From Taenia hydatigena (Eukaryota > Platyhelminthes > Cestoda > Cyclophyllidea > Taeniidae), in the NCBI GenBank assembly GCA_036345935.2, contig JADWOT020001619.1:1-64000 (forward strand): a DNA stretch of 64,000 nucleotides. Direction: 5' to 3'. Positions 49,803 to 61,031 of this stretch are shown one piece after another. The notes under the pieces were generated by a model. The model was not told where the DNA came from, did no database searches, and was given only the letters and a program-made list of their open reading frames with translations. Each line of letters begins with the position of its first letter. Positions within the stretch are counted from its first letter, which is position 1. The position numbers and the translations under genes were made by a program.

Positions 49803-50277
49803 ACCAAACATCCAGCACTAACCTCTTCCGGTCTATTCAAAATAATCCATACTACAGCACACTGCAACCCACACCTGCTCCATCTGCAGCCCTGTCAATC
49901 ACATCCTTCATCGCCACCGCTATTACCGCTACAGCTGCACTCCCACCTTATCTACCTGGACACTCCTATCTGCTATTAGGGAATAAAATATTGCGCCTCC
50001 ATTACGCACGAGCACACACAATTATATCACAGGCACGCGCATCCCCAAATATTGGTGGATATAAGAGATGAAAGGCAAGACACATTGCTGTGTTACAAGC
50101 AATAACTCACCTACGCCCCATCATCACTAGCCAGTTCAGCGGCTATAGAGTGACATCTAGCACCAGACATGTTAAGCACATGCAGGGCTGGTCGAGACCA
50201 CTTACAATCTAAGCGAGTATCGTACTCATAGCCTGCCAGGCCGACCTCACGTTCCCTTTTCCTACCCAAGTCTTCCA

Positions 50278-50296
50278 CCCACCCACCCACCCACCC
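50278..50296 (-). other. G-quadruplex-type tract (left arm)
   Basis: On the minus strand, five GGG runs are separated by single T. This is the mirror of 60,494-60,512. The plus strand here carries the matching CCCA repeats. Confidence 0.7.
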
Positions 50297-52870
50297 AACC
50301 ATTCAGTCAATCAGCCAGCCACCACTTCGCAGCGCAGGGCAGCACTACGTCGTTTAATGCAACCCATTTACTCCCTTTTAATCCACTGCCAACCATTCAC
50401 TCTTCGTCATCCATCTCTACTCTAGCCGAACTACTCCCCTGCATTCCTTTTTTCCGCCGACGCCATCACTTCTCACATCAAACACACGTTCTTCCTCAAT
50501 GAATACTTTGGCTTGCCTGCATTTGCACAACCATCATTCTTCCCTACCCATCCACTCACTATTTTTCGACAAGTGGCCCATTTATTAGCTGACCCACCCG
50601 TTCATCTCCTTTCGTTGCTGCCCACCTACCGATTCATCTGTGTGTCTTCGCCGTCACCGCAACCGGTAGCCAAAAATCATCATCACAAAATGAAATCACG
50701 CACGCGTGTGATGCCAGTGGGCGAGTAGACCTGCGAGGGCAGCTGCAGCGTACCATTAAGTGGCGTCTACCCATGCCAGAAGTGGGTTTGAATCCATGTT
50801 TGTTTGTGTTGCTTTGTGATTTGTACTTCTCTGCATTCATTGTTCGGCTTCTTTTCTGTCGTATTAATCAAAATTCGTAAATTGTTTTAGCCTTTAGGTT
50901 TTATAGGGTGCGATAACGTTGCCTTTAAATTAATTGGTTGTTTGCTATGTCGTTACATTGGGTTGGGTATTACCTTTGGCCCAGAACTGACCCAAAATTT
51001 GCAGACACAGAGACCTTACGTATTTTTATTTATTGCATTATTAAACCCACTTTAACCTTTTTCCAAGACTTGCGCGCAATCGCTGACAATAAAACCGAAC
51101 TGCCTCCTTGCCAAAGGTAGGGTAAACTGATCCAGTGCATAGTGATAATGATTGCAAGTATCCGCACAACCATAGTAGAACAATGCGCGCACTGACCTAC
51201 CTCATTGTATCGCACAATTTCATTGTCATAAATGATCATGTGATTACTTAAATTAACTAAATGCCTTTGTCATTACGACAACTTGCCTGGGTATCTAAAC
51301 GCGCATTCTTGTTGTCCGCATCATCTTCTTAACCACTTAAACTCTCTCCTTCGTGCTTCGTTCCGCTTAAGCCAAAAATGCCAGTGAGTAAATCAAGCCT
51401 GCACCGATGGGGCATGCTGCCTAAGGACAGCGCAATAGTAATAGTTGAGGTGCGTCACTCGTCCTCAGAAGCAAGGTGAGTGGGCGGATGGCACCAGATT
51501 GGCCCCTATTCAAAGGTACAAGTTTTGCTAGTTGTTAGCACCTTTAAATAGCCTCGAAAAAGTCAGAATTTGTGGTCCACGGCTATTCTTTCTGCAGTCC
51601 CCGGAGAGATTAGCATTTCGGGTACTGTTTATGGAGTTGTATTGGTATTATTTTGTGGATAGAGTGGTATCGCCTACGTTTCAATCAAGTTAGACGTCAC
51701 TAATGTTGATTTGCGTGCATTTTTGGGTCTTGCCATTTGGCTCTGTGGACAACAAAACTGGTAAGCTTGATGCAGTGCGAGAGATTGCCGACTTCTGAAT
51801 TCGATCTGTTTCGGAGAAATAAGATATTTCCACTTTTTTGGATTCTGTGATAGCTGTATTTGACTGCAATTTTCTGGTTTTAAGGACTCTGAGATAGTGA
51901 AATCGTTAAGCCTCCACGTGGTAGTTTGAAAGGGGATCGAGTAGCCATTTGTTCTCCGATGCACACGAGGTGATGGTGGCTAAGGTCGTCATGTGCACAC
52001 GGTGTCGAATAGGTGCATTAATTGCCTTCTGACAGGTAGCGATTTTAGTGGTTGATTGTCCAGGAAGGAAACGTGATCACGCAATCATTATTCAATATAT
52101 GGCCATTATGAAGAATGTGCTGTTAGAGCTGCAACTACCCTATCGGTGCCATCATGTTTGTTGTGTGGACACAAATTTGTAGGTGGGACCAACTGAGGTG
52201 GAGCATATCGAGCTCATCTATCCTTTCTACTATGGTCTTTGAGTGCGCGTGTCCTATTGCCTCAACTAGGTGTTATATGCATCATGGAATACACTAATCT
52301 AGTTATGCTGCATAACCGAGGACTTTAGCCACGTCATGGTAACCGAGAGGAAAGGTTATGGACAGACTAGACATGCACAACAATACTGTACACTAGGTCG
52401 CAAAATATTTAGAAATTCAAGGCAATTTTATTTGGTTGTTGCGTTCTAAAAGAACACGCAACTGCATCATTACGCTGCAACGTGCTGGTCGTTTACTGTA
52501 AACAGTGCACTGGTTTAGTCTGCAGTATGTATGACCACTATTGCAACGTCTTGGTGTGTGGCTTTGAAACAGCGGCAACCTAAAGCGCCCAATTGCTAAA
52601 CTGCCATTTCCTCGCCTTGAGTTTATTGGCATTAATGCCTATGCAAGCACATTTCCAGCTACGTTGGCTCGCATAAAATCGAGTAAGCTAAGAGTGGTCT
52701 GCATGTAATGCCTTGGCAATTGCTGTAATTCTAGTATTGCCGGTTAGTTTCTGTAGAAAAAAAGGTCCCATAATGATAAATTTAAAAGAAGCTCATAGGT
52801 AAAAAAAAGCAGAAGAAAAATGGTGGTGTACGGCAGAATAAAATGATAAAGGACGATACAATGCGGAGAA

Positions 52871-52892
52871 GAGCATGCCTGATGGCATGCTC
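52871..52892. repeat. perfect hairpin GAGCATGCC-TGAT-GGCATGCTC (left arm)
   Basis: 9-bp perfect arms around a TGAT loop. It is mirrored at 57,898-57,919. No function can be inferred. Confidence 0.6.
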
Positions 52893-54127
52893 TGTGATTG
52901 ACCTCTTCGAATCAGACGCGAGTGATCGGCTAAAAGCACATGTCTCGTAGTGGCTCTCAGTGCCATCTGTTGAAAGCTTTTAATAGCATAGCTTGTGCGT
53001 GGTTTTGCTGGGGCAGATATTACTTGCCTTAATGCCTCTAAACTTAGTCGAACTTGGTGCAGTGTAGGGCATGCAAAGGAGGTGGGGGAGATGAAGAAGA
53101 GCCACCGATGCTAATGCGCTCCAAATTAAATGCGCTACCGATTCTTGACTGCTTGCCCTCGAAGTTTTGCACCTAATGCTGCCTTTTGCGACTAAAGCTC
53201 TTCTGGTGATTAAAACAGTTTAATCAACGCGAGGTATGATTGAGTAACGAAAGTGGCAAATCGCTCATAAAGATTGCGGTGGAGCTAGCAATGATGAATT
53301 TTGAGCCAGTTGTTATCTTGCAACAATGAAGGCAATTATAATGATTTCTAATGCATAGTAAAGCAGTGATTCCAAAAAATTGACTATTTTAATATACGGT
53401 ATAGTTAAGTCTCACTTAAAACCGACAGGCGAATGCTCCAATAAATACACAGTCAAAATAATATTGCTGTTGACCTTGTGATGACAGGCATTTATTAGTC
53501 CCTTCAACAGGTCACTGTCCAACGAGCAGAAGCCAAATCCTTGCCCCTAAAATTTGATGAAAATGAAAATCGCACAGCCAGCCATACTGCACTTTCAAAT
53601 ATTGCACGATGTTCATATGTGGGATCACTATGGGCCGAAAGATGGAATTAACGCAAACCATCAACAGAATGAAGTGCGAAATTAGGAGCTCAGAATTATC
53701 CACTAAAAATGATACCACATTAACTCCTGCATCGAGTTCAACTTTGCTTGATTTCAAATACCTTTATTGCACTTCCAAGGAGTGTGTGCCATCGCTTCAT
53801 TTAAAAGTCACATGGTTGTCGATGCAAGAATGCGTTTTTATTCAACCATAACCATAGCCCAAATCTACTCTAGGATAAAGGCATGGCATTTTCACCCTCC
53901 AATCATTCCATCTAACCTTAGAAGTGGCAGAAGTCAAGGGCTGTGCTTATGCAAGTCAAGGAAAAATAAAGAAAATAATGGATGTGGCAGCATTTTCATC
54001 CAATCATGTAATAAAGCCTCCAGGTGAAAACAATAGTAGAACTTCTGTTCGCTAATTCAACTTGCATACCCAACAAGGAAGTGCCAAAGGGAAGCTCGGT
54101 GTAAGCTGAAGCAAAGATGTCTAATCA

Positions 54128-54133
54128 TTTATT
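54128..54133 (-). promoter_or_regulatory. AATAAA poly(A) signal of the left gene
   Basis: Perfect hexamer on the minus strand, 56 bases after the stop codon, identical in position to that of the right-arm gene. Confidence 0.65.
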
Positions 54134-54189
54134 AAGCAGTTTCAAGTGATAAACAGGAATAATAGCACAACCTCGGTGGTGGTTGCTGT

Positions 54190-54399
54190 TTACCACCATT
54201 GCTGCGACCATCCCCACGGTTGCTCACACGGCGACCACCATTGCGGCTTCTTCTCACACGGCCACTCACACGGCGACCAGCAGTACGGCTTCTGCACAGA
54301 CCACAATGCCCACTTCTGTCCACATTGCGAACCCTTCTCAAACTCTCCCCACGGTGCCCACTTCCACGGATACGAGCATTGCCATCCGCCCCACACCAT
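54190..54399 (-). CDS. tryptophan/cysteine-rich small protein, left copy
   Basis: This is an exact duplicate of the right-arm gene (56,391-56,600) and codes for the same 69 residues. The TATA box, initiator-like site, 27-base leader and AATAAA are all identical, because the whole lies inside the inverted repeat. Transcription would run leftward, away from its twin across the spacer, so the pair is divergent (head to head). The identity reaches about 260 bases upstream of the start codon. Sequence further upstream differs between the copies, so distal control could differ. Features of the protein are given at the right copy. An alternative frame on the other strand (54,146-54,490) is open for 114 codons and is discussed under findings. 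Confidence 0.6.
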   Translation of the reverse strand: MVWGGWQCSYPWKWAPWGEFEKGSQCGQKWALWSVQKPYCWSPCEWPCEKKPQWWSPCEQPWGWSQQWW

Positions 54400-54450
54400 T
54401 TCTTTGTCGCTGCTTTCCTTGATACTGACTTGCGAGCTGAGGTGTGCCCA

Positions 54451-54458
54451 CTTATATA
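54451..54458 (-). promoter_or_regulatory. TATA box of the left gene
   Basis: TATATAAG on the minus strand, about 59 bases upstream of the start codon, with TCAGTA about 30 bases after the start of the box. Confidence 0.65.
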
Positions 54459-54660
54459 CCAGTCGCCTTGTCTCTAGTTGTCTCGTGTGATCCTCGTGCT
54501 CACTGTACTTTTAGCTCTACACTCGTGCTTGCCGATCACCATCGATGCTCTCGTGATGCCGATTCTCTCGGCTGACATTTTAGGTGATGTCTAGACCGTG
54601 AGTTGCATGTGACTTCTTAACATAGAAATTTAGCAATGTTCTATGAACGGTGATGGCCTT

Positions 54661-56129
54661 GCCAATGTAGAGGTCGTAGGGCACAAGGAAGTATCGAACC
54701 GTGCCCTACTGCCAGACCCGATGATAATCACTTTGGAAAGACATGTCATATTATCATCAAATGCTTTCCTGGCTGCAAGTAACTTGTCTCACCATCGATT
54801 GTGTAGAGATTGACCTTTATGACACCAATCCGATGTGTTTGATCATAAGTGCAGCGGTTTCGGTTTTCGCTTCGGCTGGATTAAGCCCTCTTAGCACGCA
54901 AGACCTCTTGGATGCGAGTCCTGCAGTGGGTAATTCCTCAACTCAATGTTGACCTTTTAATCACTTAAAATTCAACAAGATTTAAGATGCAGCTGCTTTG
55001 TGCATCGATTCTTTTACAATGTTGCAACTTACAATCACAGTACAGAAAAAACGAATTATAGAGCTGTCCGTTAATTAGAGGGTAACATTTGCAGGCTGAT
55101 AAACAAGAAAATTGGGATATTCATTTAAATGATTTTAAAAATTTGTGGTAGACTTGGCTATGCCTAATGCGATTTTGTTTCGAAACCGTTGATTTTTTAG
55201 CGCATTAATTATCTTATCTCGCGGTAGAACTTCACTGAGCGAACTGCTTCTACATATTCTTTAATCTGCATTGGTACGAGAGAGGGTGCAATCATCCTTT
55301 TATTATTATATACGTACGTAAAGCCTCTGATATGGACCGCAATCAAGCGCTAGTTGTTTAGAGCAGAACCGTTTGACACGAATCAATTTAACATCAATTG
55401 CGTCTAAGACCGCACAGAGGTATGGGTGCAGACTGAGGAATGCGTAAATATCAATCGGTTAATTAAGCCCTGAAATCGCTTGCTGAAAACGGTGTTTAGT
55501 GATCGCCAAATAATTGGTTAATTGATGAATTTTTGTGAAAATAAGTAAGAGCTGCAATCACTTTTTCAATTCGCGGTCGATTGTCAATCTTGCTGAGTCA
55601 TCACCTTGGGTGAATTTATTGCGCATAACTCTAATAGGTTGATAAACCAGGTATGTATGTTTATGTTTGGCATACTATTATTGAAGACTTTGCTTCCGGT
55701 CGCCCTCTTTTACTCAATTCTCCTGCAGCAAGCATAAATACTGCCCAATAATTTCATCCGCCTCACAAATAAACCGAGACATTGACTCCAAAGCTAAGAT
55801 CTCACAGAAGTCGTGATTGTGGAACTAATTTTTACGGATAAGTGTTATGTCCTTTGTGATAGATTTATGTGTGCAGTAAAAGAGGCTACATAGGCATTAT
55901 TGGCTAATATAAAACTTAATTATAAGTTGAAGGCATATAACTCCTCGATGTGCACGCACTCCTAAACCTAATGCGTTGCTGTGTTACATCAACCACATAA
56001 ATTGCCATCATGCGTCTGCAAGTGCGTACAAACCATAAAATAATGGCATGAAAAGCACCAAAGATGAGTCAGTTCTAGCGGTTTGGTACGGTTCGATACT
56101 GGCCTGTGCTCTACGACCTCTACATTGGT
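54661..56129. other. unique spacer of the giant inverted repeat
   Basis: 1,469 bp, AT-rich, without a supportable gene. Its outermost 60 or so bases at each side are still homologous to each other (as reverse complements) at roughly 70-80%, after which the two sides differ. It contains the shared upstream region of the two divergent genes. A frame at 54,743-54,952 has no recognisable feature. Confidence 0.8.
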
Positions 56130-56331
56130 AAGGCCATCACCGTTCATAGAACATTGCTAAATTTCTATGTTAAGAAGTCACATGCAACTCACGGTCTAGA
56201 CATCACCTAAAATGTCAGCCGAGAGAATCGGCATCACGAGAGCATCGATGGTGATCGGCAAGCACGAGTGTAGAGCTAAAAGTACAGTGAGCACGAGGAT
56301 CACACGAGACAACTAGAGACAAGGCGACTGG

Positions 56332-56339
56332 TATATAAG
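56332..56339 (+). promoter_or_regulatory. TATA box of the right gene
   Basis: TATATAAG. A TCAGTA initiator-like motif at 56,362-56,367 puts its A (56,364) 32 bases downstream of the first T, the expected spacing, and gives a leader of 27 bases before the ATG. Several TCACG motifs lie upstream (near 56,188 and 56,233). Confidence 0.7.
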
Positions 56340-56390
56340 TGGGCACACCTCAGCTCGCAAGTCAGTATCAAGGAAAGCAGCGACAAAGAA

Positions 56391-56600
56391 ATGGTGTGGG
56401 GCGGATGGCAATGCTCGTATCCGTGGAAGTGGGCACCGTGGGGAGAGTTTGAGAAGGGTTCGCAATGTGGACAGAAGTGGGCATTGTGGTCTGTGCAGAA
56501 GCCGTACTGCTGGTCGCCGTGTGAGTGGCCGTGTGAGAAGAAGCCGCAATGGTGGTCGCCGTGTGAGCAACCGTGGGGATGGTCGCAGCAATGGTGGTAA
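56391..56600 (+). CDS. tryptophan/cysteine-rich small protein, right copy
   Basis: A 69-codon frame opens at the first ATG after the TATA box (context AGAAATGG) and ends TGGTGGTAA; AATAAA follows at 56,657. I do not recognise the product. It has 15 Trp (residues 3, 6, 12, 14, 17, 30, 33, 41, 46, 54, 55, 62, 64, 68, 69) and 6 Cys (8, 26, 40, 44, 48, 58). Residues 37-50 and 51-64 are two 14-residue units sharing KP..WSPCE.P, and the same duplication is visible in the DNA as 42-base units. There is no obvious signal peptide or membrane segment, and no intron is needed. A compact TATA-driven gene with a repetitive aromatic/cysteine product suits an abundantly made structural, shell or adhesive protein, but that is inference. 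Other frames over the same bases are open (arginine/serine-rich plus; His/Cys-rich minus), so the frame choice rests on the TATA and AATAAA positions. Confidence 0.62.
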   Translation: MVWGGWQCSYPWKWAPWGEFEKGSQCGQKWALWSVQKPYCWSPCEWPCEKKPQWWSPCEQPWGWSQQWW

Positions 56601-56656
56601 ACAGCAACCACCACCGAGGTTGTGCTATTATTCCTGTTTATCACTTGAAACTGCTT

Positions 56657-56662
56657 AATAAA
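56657..56662 (+). promoter_or_regulatory. AATAAA poly(A) signal of the right gene
   Basis: Perfect hexamer 56 bases downstream of the stop codon, giving a short 3' untranslated region. Confidence 0.65.
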
Positions 56663-57897
56663 TGATTAGACATCTTTGCTTCAGCTTACACCGAGCTTCC
56701 CTTTGGCACTTCCTTGTTGGGTATGCAAGTTGAATTAGCGAACAGAAGTTCTACTATTGTTTTCACCTGGAGGCTTTATTACATGATTGGATGAAAATGC
56801 TGCCACATCCATTATTTTCTTTATTTTTCCTTGACTTGCATAAGCACAGCCCTTGACTTCTGCCACTTCTAAGGTTAGATGGAATGATTGGAGGGTGAAA
56901 ATGCCATGCCTTTATCCTAGAGTAGATTTGGGCTATGGTTATGGTTGAATAAAAACGCATTCTTGCATCGACAACCATGTGACTTTTAAATGAAGCGATG
57001 GCACACACTCCTTGGAAGTGCAATAAAGGTATTTGAAATCAAGCAAAGTTGAACTCGATGCAGGAGTTAATGTGGTATCATTTTTAGTGGATAATTCTGA
57101 GCTCCTAATTTCGCACTTCATTCTGTTGATGGTTTGCGTTAATTCCATCTTTCGGCCCATAGTGATCCCACATATGAACATCGTGCAATATTTGAAAGTG
57201 CAGTATGGCTGGCTGTGCGATTTTCATTTTCATCAAATTTTAGGGGCAAGGATTTGGCTTCTGCTCGTTGGACAGTGACCTGTTGAAGGGACTAATAAAT
57301 GCCTGTCATCACAAGGTCAACAGCAATATTATTTTGACTGTGTATTTATTGGAGCATTCGCCTGTCGGTTTTAAGTGAGACTTAACTATACCGTATATTA
57401 AAATAGTCAATTTTTTGGAATCACTGCTTTACTATGCATTAGAAATCATTATAATTGCCTTCATTGTTGCAAGATAACAACTGGCTCAAAATTCATCATT
57501 GCTAGCTCCACCGCAATCTTTATGAGCGATTTGCCACTTTCGTTACTCAATCATACCTCGCGTTGATTAAACTGTTTTAATCACCAGAAGAGCTTTAGTC
57601 GCAAAAGGCAGCATTAGGTGCAAAACTTCGAGGGCAAGCAGTCAAGAATCGGTAGCGCATTTAATTTGGAGCGCATTAGCATCGGTGGCTCTTCTTCATC
57701 TCCCCCACCTCCTTTGCATGCCCTACACTGCACCAAGTTCGACTAAGTTTAGAGGCATTAAGGCAAGTAATATCTGCCCCAGCAAAACCACGCACAAGCT
57801 ATGCTATTAAAAGCTTTCAACAGATGGCACTGAGAGCCACTACGAGACATGTGCTTTTAGCCGATCACTCGCGTCTGATTCGAAGAGGTCAATCACA

Positions 57898-57919
57898 GAG
57901 CATGCCATCAGGCATGCTC
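57898..57919. repeat. perfect hairpin (right arm)
   Basis: Mirror of 52,871-52,892, with 9-bp arms GAGCATGCC/GGCATGCTC. Confidence 0.6.
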
Positions 57920-60493
57920 TTCTCCGCATTGTATCGTCCTTTATCATTTTATTCTGCCGTACACCACCATTTTTCTTCTGCTTTTTTTTACCTATGAGCT
58001 TCTTTTAAATTTATCATTATGGGACCTTTTTTTCTACAGAAACTAACCGGCAATACTAGAATTACAGCAATTGCCAAGGCATTACATGCAGACCACTCTT
58101 AGCTTACTCGATTTTATGCGAGCCAACGTAGCTGGAAATGTGCTTGCATAGGCATTAATGCCAATAAACTCAAGGCGAGGAAATGGCAGTTTAGCAATTG
58201 GGCGCTTTAGGTTGCCGCTGTTTCAAAGCCACACACCAAGACGTTGCAATAGTGGTCATACATACTGCAGACTAAACCAGTGCACTGTTTACAGTAAACG
58301 ACCAGCACGTTGCAGCGTAATGATGCAGTTGCGTGTTCTTTTAGAACGCAACAACCAAATAAAATTGCCTTGAATTTCTAAATATTTTGCGACCTAGTGT
58401 ACAGTATTGTTGTGCATGTCTAGTCTGTCCATAACCTTTCCTCTCGGTTACCATGACGTGGCTAAAGTCCTCGGTTATGCAGCATAACTAGATTAGTGTA
58501 TTCCATGATGCATATAACACCTAGTTGAGGCAATAGGACACGCGCACTCAAAGACCATAGTAGAAAGGATAGATGAGCTCGATATGCTCCACCTCAGTTG
58601 GTCCCACCTACAAATTTGTGTCCACACAACAAACATGATGGCACCGATAGGGTAGTTGCAGCTCTAACAGCACATTCTTCATAATGGCCATATATTGAAT
58701 AATGATTGCGTGATCACGTTTCCTTCCTGGACAATCAACCACTAAAATCGCTACCTGTCAGAAGGCAATTAATGCACCTATTCGACACCGTGTGCACATG
58801 ACGACCTTAGCCACCATCACCTCGTGTGCATCGGAGAACAAATGGCTACTCGATCCCCTTTCAAACTACCACGTGGAGGCTTAACGATTTCACTATCTCA
58901 GAGTCCTTAAAACCAGAAAATTGCAGTCAAATACAGCTATCACAGAATCCAAAAAAGTGGAAATATCTTATTTCTCCGAAACAGATCGAATTCAGAAGTC
59001 GGCAATCTCTCGCACTGCATCAAGCTTACCAGTTTTGTTGTCCACAGAGCCAAATGGCAAGACCCAAAAATGCACGCAAATCAACATTAGTGACGTCTAA
59101 CTTGATTGAAACGTAGGCGATACCACTCTATCCACAAAATAATACCAATACAACTCCATAAACAGTACCCGAAATGCTAATCTCTCCGGGGACTGCAGAA
59201 AGAATAGCCGTGGACCACAAATTCTGACTTTTTCGAGGCTATTTAAAGGTGCTAACAACTAGCAAAACTTGTACCTTTGAATAGGGGCCAATCTGGTGCC
59301 ATCCGCCCACTCACCTTGCTTCTGAGGACGAGTGACGCACCTCAACTATTACTATTGCGCTGTCCTTAGGCAGCATGCCCCATCGGTGCAGGCTTGATTT
59401 ACTCACTGGCATTTTTGGCTTAAGCGGAACGAAGCACGAAGGAGAGAGTTTAAGTGGTTAAGAAGATGATGCGGACAACAAGAATGCGCGTTTAGATACC
59501 CAGGCAAGTTGTCGTAATGACAAAGGCATTTAGTTAATTTAAGTAATCACATGATCATTTATGACAATGAAATTGTGCGATACAATGAGGTAGGTCAGTG
59601 CGCGCATTGTTCTACTATGGTTGTGCGGATACTTGCAATCATTATCACTATGCACTGGATCAGTTTACCCTACCTTTGGCAAGGAGGCAGTTCGGTTTTA
59701 TTGTCAGCGATTGCGCGCAAGTCTTGGAAAAAGGTTAAAGTGGGTTTAATAATGCAATAAATAAAAATACGTAAGGTCTCTGTGTCTGCAAATTTTGGGT
59801 CAGTTCTGGGCCAAAGGTAATACCCAACCCAATGTAACGACATAGCAAACAACCAATTAATTTAAAGGCAACGTTATCGCACCCTATAAAACCTAAAGGC
59901 TAAAACAATTTACGAATTTTGATTAATACGACAGAAAAGAAGCCGAACAATGAATGCAGAGAAGTACAAATCACAAAGCAACACAAACAAACATGGATTC
60001 AAACCCACTTCTGGCATGGGTAGACGCCACTTAATGGTACGCTGCAGCTGCCCTCGCAGGTCTACTCGCCCACTGGCATCACACGCGTGCGTGATTTCAT
60101 TTTGTGATGATGATTTTTGGCTACCGGTTGCGGTGACGGCGAAGACACACAGATGAATCGGTAGGTGGGCAGCAACGAAAGGAGATGAACGGGTGGGTCA
60201 GCTAATAAATGGGCCACTTGTCGAAAAATAGTGAGTGGATGGGTAGGGAAGAATGATGGTTGTGCAAATGCAGGCAAGCCAAAGTATTCATTGAGGAAGA
60301 ACGTGTGTTTGATGTGAGAAGTGATGGCGTCGGCGGAAAAAAGGAATGCAGGGGAGTAGTTCGGCTAGAGTAGAGATGGATGACGAAGAGTGAATGGTTG
60401 GCAGTGGATTAAAAGGGAGTAAATGGGTTGCATTAAACGACGTAGTGCTGCCCTGCGCTGCGAAGTGGTGGCTGGCTGATTGACTGAATGGTT

Positions 60494-60512
60494 GGGTGGG
60501 TGGGTGGGTGGG
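60494..60512 (+). other. G-quadruplex-type tract, five GGG runs
   Basis: Five GGG runs separated by single T, followed by TGG. Single-base loops of this kind are known to favour very stable parallel quadruplexes. It lies in a (GGGT)n microsatellite. Confidence 0.75.
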
Positions 60513-60987
60513 TGGAAGACTTGGGTAGGAAAAGGGAACGTGAGGTCGGCCTGGCAGGCTATGAGTACGATACTCGCTTAGATTGTAAGTGGTCTCGACC
60601 AGCCCTGCATGTGCTTAACATGTCTGGTGCTAGATGTCACTCTATAGCCGCTGAACTGGCTAGTGATGATGGGGCGTAGGTGAGTTATTGCTTGTAACAC
60701 AGCAATGTGTCTTGCCTTTCATCTCTTATATCCACCAATATTTGGGGATGCGCGTGCCTGTGATATAATTGTGTGTGCTCGTGCGTAATGGAGGCGCAAT
60801 ATTTTATTCCCTAATAGCAGATAGGAGTGTCCAGGTAGATAAGGTGGGAGTGCAGCTGTAGCGGTAATAGCGGTGGCGATGAAGGATGTGATTGACAGGG
60901 CTGCAGATGGAGCAGGTGTGGGTTGCAGTGTGCTGTAGTATGGATTATTTTGAATAGACCGGAAGAGGTTAGTGCTGGATGTTTGGT

Positions 60988-61031
60988 TGGCTCAGTAGTC
61001 TCGATCTTGGTAGTGTGGGTTCAAGTTCCAC
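60988..61031 (+). other. tRNA-like segment with A and B boxes
   Basis: TGGCTCAGTAG (60,988-60,998) resembles a pol III A box, and GGGTTCAAGTTCC (61,017-61,029) a B box. The T arm is well formed: stem GTGGG/TCCAC around the loop TTCAAGT. There is no D-stem pairing, the A-to-B distance is short and the acceptor ends do not pair. It is therefore not a working tRNA. A decayed tRNA-derived SINE head is the best guess. Confidence 0.4.

Larger units (their letters stand above)
46790..54660 (+). repeat. giant inverted repeat, left arm
   Basis: This arm is the reverse complement of 56,130-64,000. Paired positions always sum to 110,790, from 46,790 (pairs with 64,000) to 54,660 (pairs with 56,130), so there is no net insertion or deletion over 7,871 bp, and every segment compared was identical. 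The arm may extend left of 46,790, because the window ends at the partner base. It holds the left tryptophan-rich gene, a quadruplex-type tract and a tRNA-like segment. Apart from those I see no gene in it. Natural causes are recent inverted duplication or arm-to-arm gene conversion. A misassembled or fold-back read is the main alternative. Confidence 0.97.

Noticed and set aside
50770..50800. GGGTTTGAATCC resembling a tRNA B box
   Set aside because: The T stem does not pair properly and there is no A box upstream.
56449..56658. Arginine/serine-rich frame overlapping the tryptophan-rich gene
   Set aside because: Its ATG is not the first after the TATA box and its stop overlaps the AATAAA signal, so it is probably a shadow frame.
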